Shown piece after piece: positions 1-8,291 of a DNA stretch of 64,000 nucleotides. The position numbers and the translations under genes are program-made. Each line of letters starts with the position of its first letter. Position 1 is the first letter of the stretch. The DNA is from Terrimonas sp. (lineage in GTDB: Bacteria > Bacteroidota > Bacteroidia > Chitinophagales > Chitinophagaceae): positions 124,001-188,000 of the forward strand of contig WGMO01000004.1 in the NCBI GenBank assembly GCA_016125075.1, read 5' to 3'. The notes beneath the pieces are model-generated. The model did not search any database. It saw only the letters and a program-made list of their open reading frames with translations, and had not been told where the DNA came from.

Positions 1-1255
1 CGTTCTTGTCAAGAATATATTTACCGCCATTGTCTTTCAGCGTATCCGGCATTAGGTCTTTCCTGAACTTTTCGTAGATGCTGTAAAATTTATTGCCAGT
101 TTCGGTACCGGTGCTGTCTATATTATAGAAATTAACTTTTGTCTGGCGATGGCAATTGATACACCAGCCCATACTTAATTCACTGAATTGTTTTACTTCA
201 TCCATTGCGGTGATCTCACCATGACAGGTCTGACATTGTACATTACCGGCCCTGATATGCTGTGAGTGGTTGAAATAAACATGGTCTGGAAGATTATGGA
301 TCTTGATCCAGGGAATTGATTTTGCCTTATTGGCATCCCAGGCATTGGGATTCAGGGGGTCAAAACCCGCATAAGCATAAAGTTTTTTGATCTGCTCCGT
401 TCCATTGACCTCTTTCCCATCTGCATCAAACAGCGGATCCCCTTTGTATTCCCCAATGTTCTTATGACAATTCATACATACATTGGTAGACGGGATCGCG
501 GCATGTTTGCTTTCCCAGGCATTACCATGACAATATAAACAGTTGATCTGGTTGATGCCGGCATGCACCTTATGGGAATAAAAGATGGGCTGCTCGGGCT
601 CGTACCCAATCTGCCGGCCCATTCCGATGGCCCCTTTCACCACATAAAAACCACCCACCACAAACAAAACGATGATGGTCATCGCGATATAGATCTTATT
701 CTTCCAGAAGGGCACAGCTTCGGGTCGAAGAATACCTTCCTTATCGTCGCTGAGCTTTTTCAGGTTACTGTTTACCTGCATAAGAATCAGAGCGATAATG
801 GCTAAAATGAGTGAAATGACGCCAAAGATCAGTGCATTCCGGCCACTGTTATCAGTGCCTGATCCACCGCCTGTGGGTTTTGTTGCAACCGGGGGTTGTA
901 CTTCATTTATGTAGGAAACAATGGCATCAATCTCTTCTGTTTTCAGACCGGGAAAGGCCGTCATCATGGTTCCTCCATACTGGGCTTTCAGGTCCTGGGT
1001 GTATTTATTGGTAGCCATGAACCCCACCGGGTTATGGACCCAGGCATATATATTATTCCTGTCACCCCAGGGGCCCCTGTCCTCCAACCCTTTTAAGGCC
1101 GGTCCTGTACCATTTTGAAATGGATTATGACAACTGGCGCAATTGCCCTGAAAAAGCTGTTTACCATCCTGTGCTGAAACCTGGAGACTGAAAAATGCCA
1201 AAAAAACAAAGGTACACAGTGATAGTTTCTTAACGATTGAATTACAAGGAATCAT
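1..1255 (-). CDS. actA: Multi-haem cytochrome c, ActA-like subunit of alternative complex III (partial, C-terminus off the left edge)
   Basis: Reading from ATG at 1255 leftwards, a signal-peptide-like stretch ending near Val-Ser-Ala-Gln precedes a mono-haem cytochrome c domain (CASCH) and a Gly/Ser-rich linker. One hydrophobic segment, a basic loop and a second hydrophobic segment follow. Then come four more CxxCH haem sites (CLYCH, CMNCH, CQTCH, CINCH). This fits the pentahaem ActA subunit of alternative complex III, the quinol:electron-acceptor oxidoreductase of Bacteroidota, with an N-terminal mono-haem domain fused on. The fifth ActA haem site would lie beyond base 1. The frame is open for 418 codons to the edge. 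The other act genes would be expected off the left edge, downstream of this gene. It would be anchored in the inner membrane with the haem domains in the periplasm. Another multi-haem quinol dehydrogenase cannot be fully excluded. Confidence 0.82.
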   Translation of the reverse strand, partial: MIPCNSIVKKLSLCTFVFLAFFSLQVSAQDGKQLFQGNCASCHNPFQNGTGPALKGLEDRGPWGDRNNIYAWVHNPVGFMATNKYTQDLKAQYGGTMMTAFPGLKTEEIDAIVSYINEVQPPVATKPTGGGSGTDNSGRNALIFGVISLILAIIALILMQVNSNLKKLSDDKEGILRPEAVPFWKNKIYIAMTIIVLFVVGGFYVVKGAIGMGRQIGYEPEQPIFYSHKVHAGINQINCLYCHGNAWESKHAAIPSTNVCMNCHKNIGEYKGDPLFDADGKEVNGTEQIKKLYAYAGFDPLNPNAWDANKAKSIPWIKIHNLPDHVYFNHSQHIRAGNVQCQTCHGEITAMDEVKQFSELSMGWCINCHRQTKVNFYNIDSTGTETGNKFYSIYEKFRKDLMPDTLKDNGGKYILDKN

Positions 1256-1302
1256 AGAAGCTATTAATCTAAAAAATGTGGATAAAATTCCTGAGTTGGT
1301 TG

Positions 1303-1335
1303 CAAAAATAAGTCAGGAAGTTAACAAAATGCCAA
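1303..1335 (-). promoter_or_regulatory. Candidate Bacteroidota-type promoter of the actA-like gene
   Basis: On the minus strand there is TATTTTTG (1310-1303), an exact TANNTTTG -7 element. A TTG (1335-1333) lies 22 bases upstream, within the spacing used by Bacteroidota primary-sigma promoters. It would start transcription about 40 bases before the ATG at 1255. It is a sequence match only. Confidence 0.45.
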
Positions 1336-1514
1336 CACGTTTAAATTTTTTTTGAACCAATACCAGCAAGGGTTTCAACGGATTTTATCATTTTTATATG
1401 ATGATTCCCTTTAAATTGTCATCCGTTCGTCAACAAATTTGAAACCTGTAGATACAATGTGAAAAGCTGATTTTTTTCCACGACTTTTGCCGCTTTAAAT
1501 TATTTTAAAGATCA

Positions 1515-1820
1515 ATGTTTGATAAATTAAAAAGGAAATGGGGCGTTGGAGCCCTCCAGCTCACGATTATCATCTGCACTTTTGCCATTGGGGGCAGCCT
1601 TACCGGATATGCCGGTAAAAAAATCATGAACCTGGTGGATATAGAGCAGGACTGGTTATGGGGCATTTTATATATAATATTGATTACCCTACTTTGGCCG
1701 GTTGCCGTCCTCCTGGTAAGCATCCCCCTGGGGCAGTTTAGCTTTTTCTATCGCTATATCAGAAAGATCGGCGCGAAAATGGGTATATTAAATACTGATA
1801 ACCAGGACACTATTGCATAA
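1515..1820 (+). CDS. Small two-helix membrane protein, DUF6787-like
   Basis: This 101-residue protein has a basic N-terminus (KLKRKWGV) and two hydrophobic segments (about residues 15-35 and 48-70) around a short polar loop. A basic/aromatic tail (FYRYIRKIG) follows. The pattern resembles the small Bacteroidota family DUF6787, whose function is unknown; I assign it by resemblance only. Its TAA shares a base with the ATG of purN (TAATG at 1818-1822), so the two are probably translated from one message. No catalytic motif is visible, and a role in purine synthesis cannot be inferred from linkage alone. Confidence 0.75.
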   Translation: MFDKLKRKWGVGALQLTIIICTFAIGGSLTGYAGKKIMNLVDIEQDWLWGILYIILITLLWPVAVLLVSIPLGQFSFFYRYIRKIGAKMGILNTDNQDTIA

Positions 1821-2392
1821 TGCCCATTACAAAGATTGCCATATTTGCTTCCGGTGCCGGCACCAATGCCCAAAAAATCATCGACTATTTCAGGAATAAT
1901 GAACGGGTCAGGGTTGTACTGATGGTTTGTAATAAGCCCGGAGCCGGGGTGCTTGACAGAGCGGCTGCTGAAAAGATACCAACCCTGATCCTTGAAAAGG
2001 AAAGGTTTTTCCGGGGCGATGGTTACCGGGATGAGATCCGGGCAACGGGAACAAATTTGATTGTTTTAGCGGGATTTTTGTGGAAGATACCATCGCCATT
2101 AATTCAAGCTTACCCTAAAAAGATCCTGAATATTCATCCCGCCCTCTTACCAAAATACGGGGGGAAAGGAATGTATGGGCATTTTGTTCATGAAGCCGTG
2201 ATCGCTGCCAAAGAAAAAGAATCGGGTATCAGTATTCACTATGTGGATGACCTTTACGACCATGGCCAGGTCATCCTGCAGGCCAAGTGCCCGGTTGAAG
2301 AAACAGATACGGCAACAACGTTGGCGCAAAAGGTGCAGGCGCTGGAACACAGGCATTACCCCGCCACCATTGAACTGGTTGCCACACTTTAG
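1820..2392 (+). CDS. purN: Phosphoribosylglycinamide formyltransferase (GAR transformylase)
   Basis: A 190-residue protein of normal PurN length. It transfers the formyl group of 10-formyltetrahydrofolate to GAR, the third step of de novo purine synthesis in the cytoplasm. Diagnostic elements are the N-terminal phosphate-binding loop ASGAGTN (residues 10-16), the catalytic NIHPALLP (Asn104, His106) and the Asp of YDHGQVI (Asp147), which matches the catalytic Asp of E. coli PurN. Folate-pocket residues follow the usual pattern. The start overlaps the stop of the upstream small membrane protein by one base, suggesting translational coupling. Confidence 0.93.
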   Translation: MPITKIAIFASGAGTNAQKIIDYFRNNERVRVVLMVCNKPGAGVLDRAAAEKIPTLILEKERFFRGDGYRDEIRATGTNLIVLAGFLWKIPSPLIQAYPKKILNIHPALLPKYGGKGMYGHFVHEAVIAAKEKESGISIHYVDDLYDHGQVILQAKCPVEETDTATTLAQKVQALEHRHYPATIELVATL

Positions 2393-2419
2393 AATAGTAT
2401 TTGCATTTTCTTTTGTTAC

Positions 2420-3208
2420 TTGCCACCAATTCAAAAGAAATTGACGCTTATCAGAATAATCACTGTTTCCATTATTACCAACCTGCTCCTCCTGGCAGGA
2501 ACAACGGGGGCCTTCGCACAGTTTAAGCTGAAAGGCACTGTATATGACAGCACCCGTCTATATCCCCTCGAATCCGTAACGGTGCTGACCAGTTCGGGTA
2601 ACGGAACAGTCACCAACAGCGCCGGCAAATATGAAATCTCCGTTACAGAAAAAGACAGCGTTTGGTTTTCCTACCTGGGAAAGCCTACCGTAAAATATCC
2701 AGTAGCAACCATCGCCAATGAGACCCAGTTTGATATTGCCATCCAGATTACCGTACCCTATCTGAAAGAAATCCGGCTCAAACAACGGAATTACAAATTT
2801 GACTCCCTCCAAAACCGCCTGGATTATGCAAAGATCTTTGACTATGAAAAAGCAAAACTGCGGCCGAATGTTTCCAATAGCGGGGTAGGCTTTGATGTGA
2901 ACGAGATCATCAGGATGTTCCAGTTCAGGAAAAACAGAAATATGCTGGCCTACCAGCGAAGAATAATCGAGGATGAACAGGACGATTATGTAAGTCACCG
3001 TTTTAACCGGGGTCTGATCATACGCCTGACCGGCCTGGCCGGAAGTGAACTGGATACTTTCATGCGCATTTACCGGCCTTCTTATGAATACACACTTGCC
3101 AGTTCCGAATATAATTTCCAGTTATATATAAAGAAAGCCTACGAAAATTTCAGGTATACCCGGAAGAACGGGGAAATGAAAAAAGTAGAAAAATCATTTC
3201 TCCCCTGA
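2420..3208 (+). CDS. Exported protein with carboxypeptidase-regulatory-like beta-sandwich
   Basis: A 262-residue protein with a signal peptide (hydrophobic residues about 12-32, ending AFAQ). A CarboxypepD_reg-like domain follows (about residues 35-110: KGTVYDSTRLYPLESVTV, then TNSAGKYEISV). This is the fold found in front of TonB-dependent receptors in Bacteroidota, but no receptor follows here. The C-terminal half is basic and aromatic, with no motif I recognise. There is no ATG near the start; TTG at 2420 or the in-frame TTG at 2441 are the options, so the start is uncertain. It is probably periplasmic or outer-membrane associated, with an unknown role. Confidence 0.78.
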   Translation: MPPIQKKLTLIRIITVSIITNLLLLAGTTGAFAQFKLKGTVYDSTRLYPLESVTVLTSSGNGTVTNSAGKYEISVTEKDSVWFSYLGKPTVKYPVATIANETQFDIAIQITVPYLKEIRLKQRNYKFDSLQNRLDYAKIFDYEKAKLRPNVSNSGVGFDVNEIIRMFQFRKNRNMLAYQRRIIEDEQDDYVSHRFNRGLIIRLTGLAGSELDTFMRIYRPSYEYTLASSEYNFQLYIKKAYENFRYTRKNGEMKKVEKSFLP

Positions 3209-3222
3209 ACAGCCCCTCAAAA

Positions 3223-3253
3223 TTGATACTCTTAAAACTTAATCCTATTTTTC
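3223..3253 (+). promoter_or_regulatory. Candidate promoter of the TMEM175-like gene
   Basis: TTG at 3223-3225 is followed after 20 bases by TATTTTTC (3246-3253), one mismatch from TANNTTTG. It ends about 20 bases before the GTG start at 3273. This is the best match in the short gap after the upstream gene. Confidence 0.4.
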
Positions 3254-3272
3254 GGATACCAAACCCAAAAAA

Positions 3273-3929
3273 GTGTCTGACAAACTTCAAAATGAGCTGA
3301 AAAAAGAATTTCAGCTGGAACGGATGATCTTATTCAGCGATGCCGTTTTCGCCATTGCGATTACCCTACTGGTAATAGAGATCAAAGTGCCGGAGATCGA
3401 AAAGGAACATCTTACCGAAGGGGGTTTATTAAGTGCCCTGGCCAAACTGATCCCTAAATTCTTTGGATTTATCATCAGTTTCATGTTCATCGGCATATAC
3501 TGGACCGTTCATCACCGGCTGTTCGGCTATGTTATCAATTATAACAAAAGACTGCTTGTACTCAACCTTTTTTTCCTGTTTGCCATTGCCCTGATGCCAT
3601 TTAGCACCGCTTTTTACAGCGAGTATGTGATGAAACACGTTATGACCCCTGTTATATTTTATACCGGGAATATCATATTACTGGGTGTTATTAATTTTAT
3701 CATGTGGCGGTATGTTAGTAACCCAACACATCAATTGAGCGAAGGGATCAGCCAGGCCGATGCCAGGTATTTTTCTTTCCGGGCCATTCTGATTCCACTC
3801 TTATTTACTGTTTTCGCTTTTATATACCTTTTTCAACCTGCCATTGCCGTATACCTGCCGATCCTCATACCCGTGATCATGCGGATCATTGCAGCCCGGC
3901 ATGAAAAAAAGAAATCAAAAAAGATCTGA
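3273..3929 (+). CDS. TMEM175-family (DUF1211) potassium channel-like membrane protein
   Basis: This 218-residue protein carries the family signature near its N-terminus (residues 17-32): an Arg, then FSDAVFAIAITLLVIEIKVP. In TMEM175 proteins the FSD motif lies on the pore-lining helix. About six hydrophobic segments are visible, as expected for one six-helix repeat of a bacterial TMEM175, and the C-terminus is a Lys/Arg-rich tail. It starts at GTG 3273. Bacterial members are described as low-selectivity K+ leak channels of the inner membrane; activity here is inferred from family. The next gene starts one base after its stop codon. Confidence 0.85.
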   Translation: MSDKLQNELKKEFQLERMILFSDAVFAIAITLLVIEIKVPEIEKEHLTEGGLLSALAKLIPKFFGFIISFMFIGIYWTVHHRLFGYVINYNKRLLVLNLFFLFAIALMPFSTAFYSEYVMKHVMTPVIFYTGNIILLGVINFIMWRYVSNPTHQLSEGISQADARYFSFRAILIPLLFTVFAFIYLFQPAIAVYLPILIPVIMRIIAARHEKKKSKKI

Positions 3930-3930
3930 T

Positions 3931-4476
3931 ATGGAACAGGCAAATCTGGGGATTGGAACCCGCTTACAGCATATGCAGTTTGGCCCCGGTGTTATTGTGG
4001 GCATCCGTTATGCAAGTTACCTGGTTGCATTCATCAACCTGGGAATAAAAGAGATTGACAAGACCGATGACAAGCTGGAGGAGATCATCCCTGAAAATGT
4101 GACCGAAGAAATTGAAACACACAGTGAAGTGGAAAGATCCCTGCTGAAAATATTACGGTTATGGGGTGGTGTTATTGAAACCATTCCCCTCGGTGACAAG
4201 TGGATAGGTGGCAGTTTGCTTTTACAGCCGGCAGACAAAAACCTGAAGCCAAAAGAAATCCCTGTGGAAGATTTTTTTCATAAGATCGTCCTGTTACGCG
4301 ACCGCCTCCGGGTGCTGGAACAAAATATCAACAGTAACAAAAAGATCAGCGATGAAGATAAGGTGAACCTCCAGCAATATATCACCCGTTGTTATGGATC
4401 CCTGACCACCTTCAATGTCCTTTTCAAACAAAAAGAGCATTGGTTCGTGGGGGAAAAAGGGAGTAAGGAAGATTAA
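3931..4476 (+). CDS. Conserved-looking cytoplasmic protein, N-terminal SH3-like strand region
   Basis: The ATG at 3931 directly follows the TGA of the TMEM175-like gene and gives 181 residues; an upstream in-frame ATG at 3889 would overlap that gene and is less likely. The N-terminus (GTRLQHMQFGPGVIVGI) resembles the small beta-barrel seen in CarD/helicase-associated proteins, where a HxxFGxGxV strand pair is common. The rest is acidic and probably helical, with no catalytic residues I can name and no membrane segment. Function unknown; the tight spacing suggests co-transcription with the channel-like gene. Confidence 0.7.
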   Translation: MEQANLGIGTRLQHMQFGPGVIVGIRYASYLVAFINLGIKEIDKTDDKLEEIIPENVTEEIETHSEVERSLLKILRLWGGVIETIPLGDKWIGGSLLLQPADKNLKPKEIPVEDFFHKIVLLRDRLRVLEQNINSNKKISDEDKVNLQQYITRCYGSLTTFNVLFKQKEHWFVGEKGSKED

Positions 4477-4562
4477 AGGGTATCCATAGCCCTTCAGCCC
4501 CGCTAATAAGCCTGGTTAACGGCCGAATCTTCCTTATCGACAGATAAATGGTTTGGACGACC

Positions 4563-4775
4563 TCAACCCGCCTTTTTTGAAGAGCAGGTGCTGAGTCCTA
4601 CCATCGCATAGATCGGGCAAAAACCGACAAGGCTTGTCAGTGCAAAAACGGCTCCCAAAACAACCAAAATGACACCAGTAGTCCCGGTTACCACGCCACC
4701 AAAATACAAATAGGCAAAAACGGCGGCTACCAGTATCCTGATAATCCTGTCGGCATTTCCAATGTTCTTTTTCAT
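4563..4775 (-). CDS. Small DUF2892 (YgaP-type) inner-membrane protein
   Basis: A 70-residue protein matching the DUF2892 pattern: NIGNADRIIRI at the N-terminus, two transmembrane segments (about residues 12-27 and 34-50) and a Cys-Pro turn (GFCPIYAMVGLSTC). DUF2892 domains also form the membrane tail of YgaP-like rhodanese proteins; here it stands alone. It is convergent with the gene ending at 4476. The gap on its 5' side holds a Crp/Fnr-like palindrome. Confidence 0.85.
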   Translation of the reverse strand: MKKNIGNADRIIRILVAAVFAYLYFGGVVTGTTGVILVVLGAVFALTSLVGFCPIYAMVGLSTCSSKKAG

Positions 4776-4781
4776 GTTTTG

Positions 4782-4865
4782 TTATTTTAATAATAAAACC
4801 AGGACTGTTACAATACCTGTACAGATTAAACAGGCCAGGACCAGTTTCAATATTTTTTTGTTCAC
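4782..4865 (-). CDS. Possible 27-residue membrane peptide upstream of the DUF2892 gene
   Basis: A GTG-started frame of 27 codons ends with TAA 6 bases before the ATG of the DUF2892 gene. It reads as three lysines followed by a single hydrophobic helix and a final Lys, with two cysteines. Such short single-helix peptides are plausible in front of membrane-protein genes. However, a perfect dyad (4867-4880) lies immediately upstream of the GTG and could block initiation. Treat it as a candidate only. Confidence 0.28.
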   Translation of the reverse strand: MNKKILKLVLACLICTGIVTVLVLLLK

Positions 4866-4866
4866 A

Positions 4867-4880
4867 GGCTAAAACTAGCC
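4867..4880. repeat. Perfect 5-bp dyad (hairpin) GGCTA-N4-TAGCC
   Basis: GGCTA (4867-4871) and TAGCC (4876-4880) are exact inverse complements around AAAC. The dyad sits just in front of the small minus-strand frame and 18 bases from the Crp/Fnr-like palindrome. It could be an operator half or an mRNA hairpin. Confidence 0.4.
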
Positions 4881-4898
4881 GATTAATGCCCCGATTCC

Positions 4899-4914
4899 GG
4901 TGATTTAGGTCACC
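4899..4914. promoter_or_regulatory. Candidate Crp/Fnr-family operator, GGTGA-N6-TCACC
   Basis: A perfect inverted repeat, GGTGA TTTAGG TCACC, contains the GTGA-N6-TCAC core recognised by Crp-type regulators. It lies between the DUF2892 gene (minus) and the DUF418 gene (plus), so it could act on either. The regulator is not in this window, and a chance 10-bp palindrome cannot be excluded. Confidence 0.4.
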
Positions 4915-5036
4915 AACCCCCCTGATTGTAACAGTTCAAAAGGCTATAAACTGTCAAATTATATTATATTTAATACCAATGTTATAACGGATGTACTACC
5001 ATCCGGTTATTGAATACCAAAACCAACTGATTCTGT

Positions 5037-6284
5037 ATGCAAGCTTTAGCACCTGTACAAAACAAGGAAAGGGAGATATTTATGGACGTACTCAGGGGTT
5101 TTGCCATCCTGGGTATTTTTATTGCCAACCTGGGCAGCGGTTTTAGTTTTTACAATGAAAGTGCAGGGCTGACCGGCCCTTTCCTCGTGCCGGTTTACGA
5201 CCATAAGATGAATTTCCTGCATCATATGTTCATAGAAGGTAAGTTCTATTCCATTTTCAGCCTCTTATTTGGATGGGGAGTGGCCTTACAAATAAAACGA
5301 GCTGCAGCACTCAACGTAAATGCAGTTCCCCTACTCAAAAGAAGGCTTTTTTTCATGTTGCTGCTGGGATTCCTGCACCTGCTGATTTGGACAGGTGATA
5401 TCGTATTTTTTTATGCGATCCTGGGGTTTTTTCTCCTGTTGTTTAGAAAATTATCCAGCAAGACCTTACTGATTACGGGCATCATGCTGATCCTTTCACC
5501 CATCCTCTTATACTGGCTAAAAATGATCTGGCCGGTGATGAATTACCCGGCCGAATTCTTATTAAAACTGGGGATAAAAGCAGATGACGCCCTAATCGGA
5601 TTGAAATCGGAGGAAGAATTCCTGAACCTGATGCGGCATGGCAATTGGTGGGACGAGTTAAAAATAAATATCACCGGTATTTTTTTCCGATACCAGTATC
5701 TCTTCTTTGTGAGCCGGGTACCAAAAGTACTTGGTATGTTTTTAATAGGTTTTGTGGTGGGCCGTACCCAATTTTATCAGCAGGTACTGCAACACAAAGT
5801 CTGGTTGTTCCGGATCATCCTCTTCGGAATCCTTGTAGGTCTTCCGGCTAATTACTTCCTGGCCCGCTATATGACCTTGTATAACCATGATTACTTTCAA
5901 TTAAAAACAAAGGGCTTGTACCAGACCATCGCCTACGCACTGGGTGTTGTACCGCTCGCAATGGCTTATGTAGGCATACTGGCGCTGTTATTTCAACAGG
6001 CAGCCTGTAATAAAATTCTTGGCTGGCTGGCTCCTGTGGGAAAAATGGCTTTCAGTAACTATATCCTGCAATCATTGATCGGCAACTTTGTATTCCTGGG
6101 TGCCGGATTAGGATATATGGAAAAAGTGGGCCCGGTTTATTATACCCTTTTCGGTATCGCTGTTTTTATCCTGCAGGTAATCATGAGCCGCTTATGGTTA
6201 CGGTATTTTAATTTTGGACCTATAGAATGGATATGGCGAAGCGCCACTTACAAACAGTGGCAACCTTTTAGAAAAACTGCCTGA
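5037..6284 (+). CDS. DUF418-family multi-pass membrane protein
   Basis: A 415-residue protein with about nine to ten hydrophobic segments. The N-terminal signature MDVLRGFAILGIFIANL and the FSLLFGWGVALQ motif are typical of DUF418/YeiB-type proteins, distantly related to membrane acyltransferases (HGSNAT-like). The DUF418 region proper lies in the C-terminal half (GKMAFSNYILQS motif, about residues 335-348). The biochemical activity of the family is not established. It has its own upstream gap of 170 bases containing the Crp/Fnr-like palindrome. A hairpin (CCCTGA-N6-TCAGGG, 6293-6310) follows the stop but lacks a T-run. Confidence 0.86.
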   Translation: MQALAPVQNKEREIFMDVLRGFAILGIFIANLGSGFSFYNESAGLTGPFLVPVYDHKMNFLHHMFIEGKFYSIFSLLFGWGVALQIKRAAALNVNAVPLLKRRLFFMLLLGFLHLLIWTGDIVFFYAILGFFLLLFRKLSSKTLLITGIMLILSPILLYWLKMIWPVMNYPAEFLLKLGIKADDALIGLKSEEEFLNLMRHGNWWDELKINITGIFFRYQYLFFVSRVPKVLGMFLIGFVVGRTQFYQQVLQHKVWLFRIILFGILVGLPANYFLARYMTLYNHDYFQLKTKGLYQTIAYALGVVPLAMAYVGILALLFQQAACNKILGWLAPVGKMAFSNYILQSLIGNFVFLGAGLGYMEKVGPVYYTLFGIAVFILQVIMSRLWLRYFNFGPIEWIWRSATYKQWQPFRKTA

Positions 6285-6292
6285 TTTGTTTT

Positions 6293-6310
6293 CCCTGATC
6301 ATCCTCAGGG
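6293..6310 (+). terminator. Weak hairpin after the DUF418 gene
   Basis: CCCTGA and TCAGGG pair perfectly over a six-base loop nine bases after the stop codon. No T-tract follows, so an intrinsic terminator is doubtful; it may only protect the 3' end. Confidence 0.25.
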
Positions 6311-6482
6311 ATGATGACCATGATCTTATTAATAGTTATATTATTAACTAAAGCGAAAGAAGCTGATTACCTGTATTATTTGGCAAATAAAACGATCAAT
6401 ACGAAGATTTTCAAAACTCTTGCTTAAATTTAAAAACTATTCTGATTAGCATTTTGATGCCCCGTTTTTCAAAGTTTGTATA

Positions 6483-7379
6483 ATGACCAAGAAATTTAAA
6501 AGTAACAATATCGACTGGCAGGAAGTGTGGAATGTCAAAAACCTCATATTCATTTTCGCAGGCACGGGACTGGCCGTTTTGGCCATGAAAGGGTTTATGA
6601 TACCCAACAGGTTCCTGGACGGGGGCATCACTGGTATTTCGATCTTATTGCATGAAATTTTTCATTTCAATATCAGCTTGCTGGTTATTGTCTTCAATAT
6701 CCCCTTTATCTACATGGGTTACAAGAATATTGGAAAGACCTTTGCCGTGCAAACCATTTTGGCGGTAATCTTACTCGCCATTGGGCTTTTTTTTATTGAT
6801 ATCAACCCCATCACCACCGACAGGCTCCTGATTGCCATTTTTGGAGGCATGCTGATTGGAATTGGCGTTGGATTGGTGATCAGAAGCGGGGGCGTGATCG
6901 ACGGGGCCGAAGTGATCGCCGTATTTACCCGACGGAAAACCGGGTTTTCCAACAGCGAAATCATTATGCTGATCAATACCATCATTTTCGCTGTTGCCGC
7001 TTTTGAGTTCGGTATTGAAACAGCCATGTACTCCATTATCACCTATTTCACCGCCACCCGGGCCACCGATTACGTGGTAGATGGCATTGAAGAGTTTACG
7101 GCCATGAATATTGTATCCTCGAAGGAAGAAGAAATAAAAAGCTGCCTTGTTAATGAATTAGGAAAAGGGATCACCGTCTATAAGGGCGAAAGGGGGTTTT
7201 TACCGGGTAGCTTTGAATTAAAGACAGACTGTGAGATCATCGTCACAATTGTAACCCGCCTGGAAATAAAACAGATCCAGGATACTTTGATAAAAATAGA
7301 TCCAAGGGCGTTTATTTATGTGCAAAGCATTAAGGAAGCGGCCGGCGGTATATTAAAAGCGAAGGCTCATGCACATTAA
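6483..7379 (+). CDS. YitT-family membrane protein (DUF161 + DUF2179)
   Basis: A 298-residue protein with five to six transmembrane segments in residues 18-185, including the conserved FLDGGITGISILL and GGVIDGAEVIAVF repeats of the YitT (DUF161) fold. A soluble C-terminal DUF2179 domain follows (about residues 205-285: KGITVYKGERGF...IIVTIVTRLEIKQIQ). Transport function in this family is suspected but not proven. The 3' end overlaps the HD-domain gene by 11 bases, so the two are probably co-translated. Confidence 0.88.
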   Translation: MTKKFKSNNIDWQEVWNVKNLIFIFAGTGLAVLAMKGFMIPNRFLDGGITGISILLHEIFHFNISLLVIVFNIPFIYMGYKNIGKTFAVQTILAVILLAIGLFFIDINPITTDRLLIAIFGGMLIGIGVGLVIRSGGVIDGAEVIAVFTRRKTGFSNSEIIMLINTIIFAVAAFEFGIETAMYSIITYFTATRATDYVVDGIEEFTAMNIVSSKEEEIKSCLVNELGKGITVYKGERGFLPGSFELKTDCEIIVTIVTRLEIKQIQDTLIKIDPRAFIYVQSIKEAAGGILKAKAHAH

Positions 7380-7938
7380 CCAGCAAATGATAGATTTTGT
7401 AGTCGATTTGTTGAAAGACAGGATCCCGGATAGTTATACCTATCATGACTACAAACATACTTTGTATGTGCTGGATAATGTTAAAACCATTGGCAGGGAA
7501 GAACATTGTACAGAAAAAGAGATTGAGTTATTATCAGTTGCTGCCCTCTGGCATGATACCGGTTATATCAATACCTATAAAGAACATGAACTGGAAAGTT
7601 GCCGGCTGGCCATTCAGTACCTGCCCGGCTATGGATATCAGGCGGAAGATATTGACCTGATTTGCGGGATGATTATGGCTACCCGGGTGCCCCAGACCCC
7701 TTTAAATAAACTGGAAGAGATCATTACCGATGCAGACCTTGAATACTTGGGAACGGAAGCAGCCGGCGAAAAAGCCAGGTTGCTATTCCGGGAACTACAA
7801 TCCATCAACCCTTCTTTAACGCAGGAGAAATGGAATAAGACGGAGATCGATTTTTTACAGAACCACCATTATTTCACGCATTACTGTAAAACCACCAAGG
7901 AGCCTGTAAAACAAATTTACCTGGCCAGTTTGTTATAA
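7369..7938 (+). CDS. HD-domain metal-dependent phosphohydrolase
   Basis: A 189-residue protein with the HD superfamily metal ligands in order: His in YHDYKH (residues 25-30), the His-Asp pair in ALWHDTGY (about 62-63), a further His in KEHELES, and Asp in ITDADLEYLG (about 124). Members hydrolyse phosphomonoester or phosphodiester bonds of nucleotides; the substrate here is unknown. It overlaps the YitT gene and is probably cytoplasmic. The arrangement differs from HD-GYP (no GYP motif) and from RelA/SpoT (too short). Confidence 0.86.
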   Translation: MHINQQMIDFVVDLLKDRIPDSYTYHDYKHTLYVLDNVKTIGREEHCTEKEIELLSVAALWHDTGYINTYKEHELESCRLAIQYLPGYGYQAEDIDLICGMIMATRVPQTPLNKLEEIITDADLEYLGTEAAGEKARLLFRELQSINPSLTQEKWNKTEIDFLQNHHYFTHYCKTTKEPVKQIYLASLL

Positions 7939-7960
7939 GTTGCGGTAGCAGCAGGCTTTT

Positions 7961-8113
7961 TCATCCCCCCTCATAAAACTCATACAGCAAGCCGGTGCTT
8001 TCCCAAAAAACGGAGTAAACGCCCCTCAAATAACCGGGTAGTACAACCCAACCAATTTTTTCACTTCCTATTGAAAACTCTTTTTCGTAATCAGGATACG
8101 TATTGTTTCGCAT
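7961..8113 (-). CDS. Possible 50-residue protein in the gap between the HD gene and the FIST array
   Basis: The 353-base gap 7939-8291 has no long gene, but the minus strand carries an ATG-to-TGA frame of 50 codons. Its composition looks protein-like: an acidic/polar start, then GWVVLPGYLRGVYSVFWES and a C-terminal aromatic/acidic tail. An in-frame stop just upstream fixes ATG 8113 as the only start. I do not recognise a family. It could be a real small gene, or the surviving C-terminus of a decayed larger one. The rest of the gap (8114-8291) shows nothing I can support. Confidence 0.38.
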   Translation of the reverse strand: MRNNTYPDYEKEFSIGSEKIGWVVLPGYLRGVYSVFWESTGLLYEFYEGG

Positions 8114-8291
8114 CCTGTTGCTGAAGATTCAAGCATCAAAAAATTATCGGAATTCGGCAAACGTAAACCATCCTTAACCCTCACTTGAAAAATTAAGCAA
8201 TTTAATTACCCTCGCGCCAATTCATTGTCACGAACATCAAAAAACTTGAGTAACTTTCTGCAAAACATTTTAACCCTAAAAATAATTCTCA

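Noticed and set aside
563-1118. Plus-strand frames within the ActA-like gene
   Set aside because: They overlap a well-supported haem-binding gene on the other strand and lack recognisable motifs.
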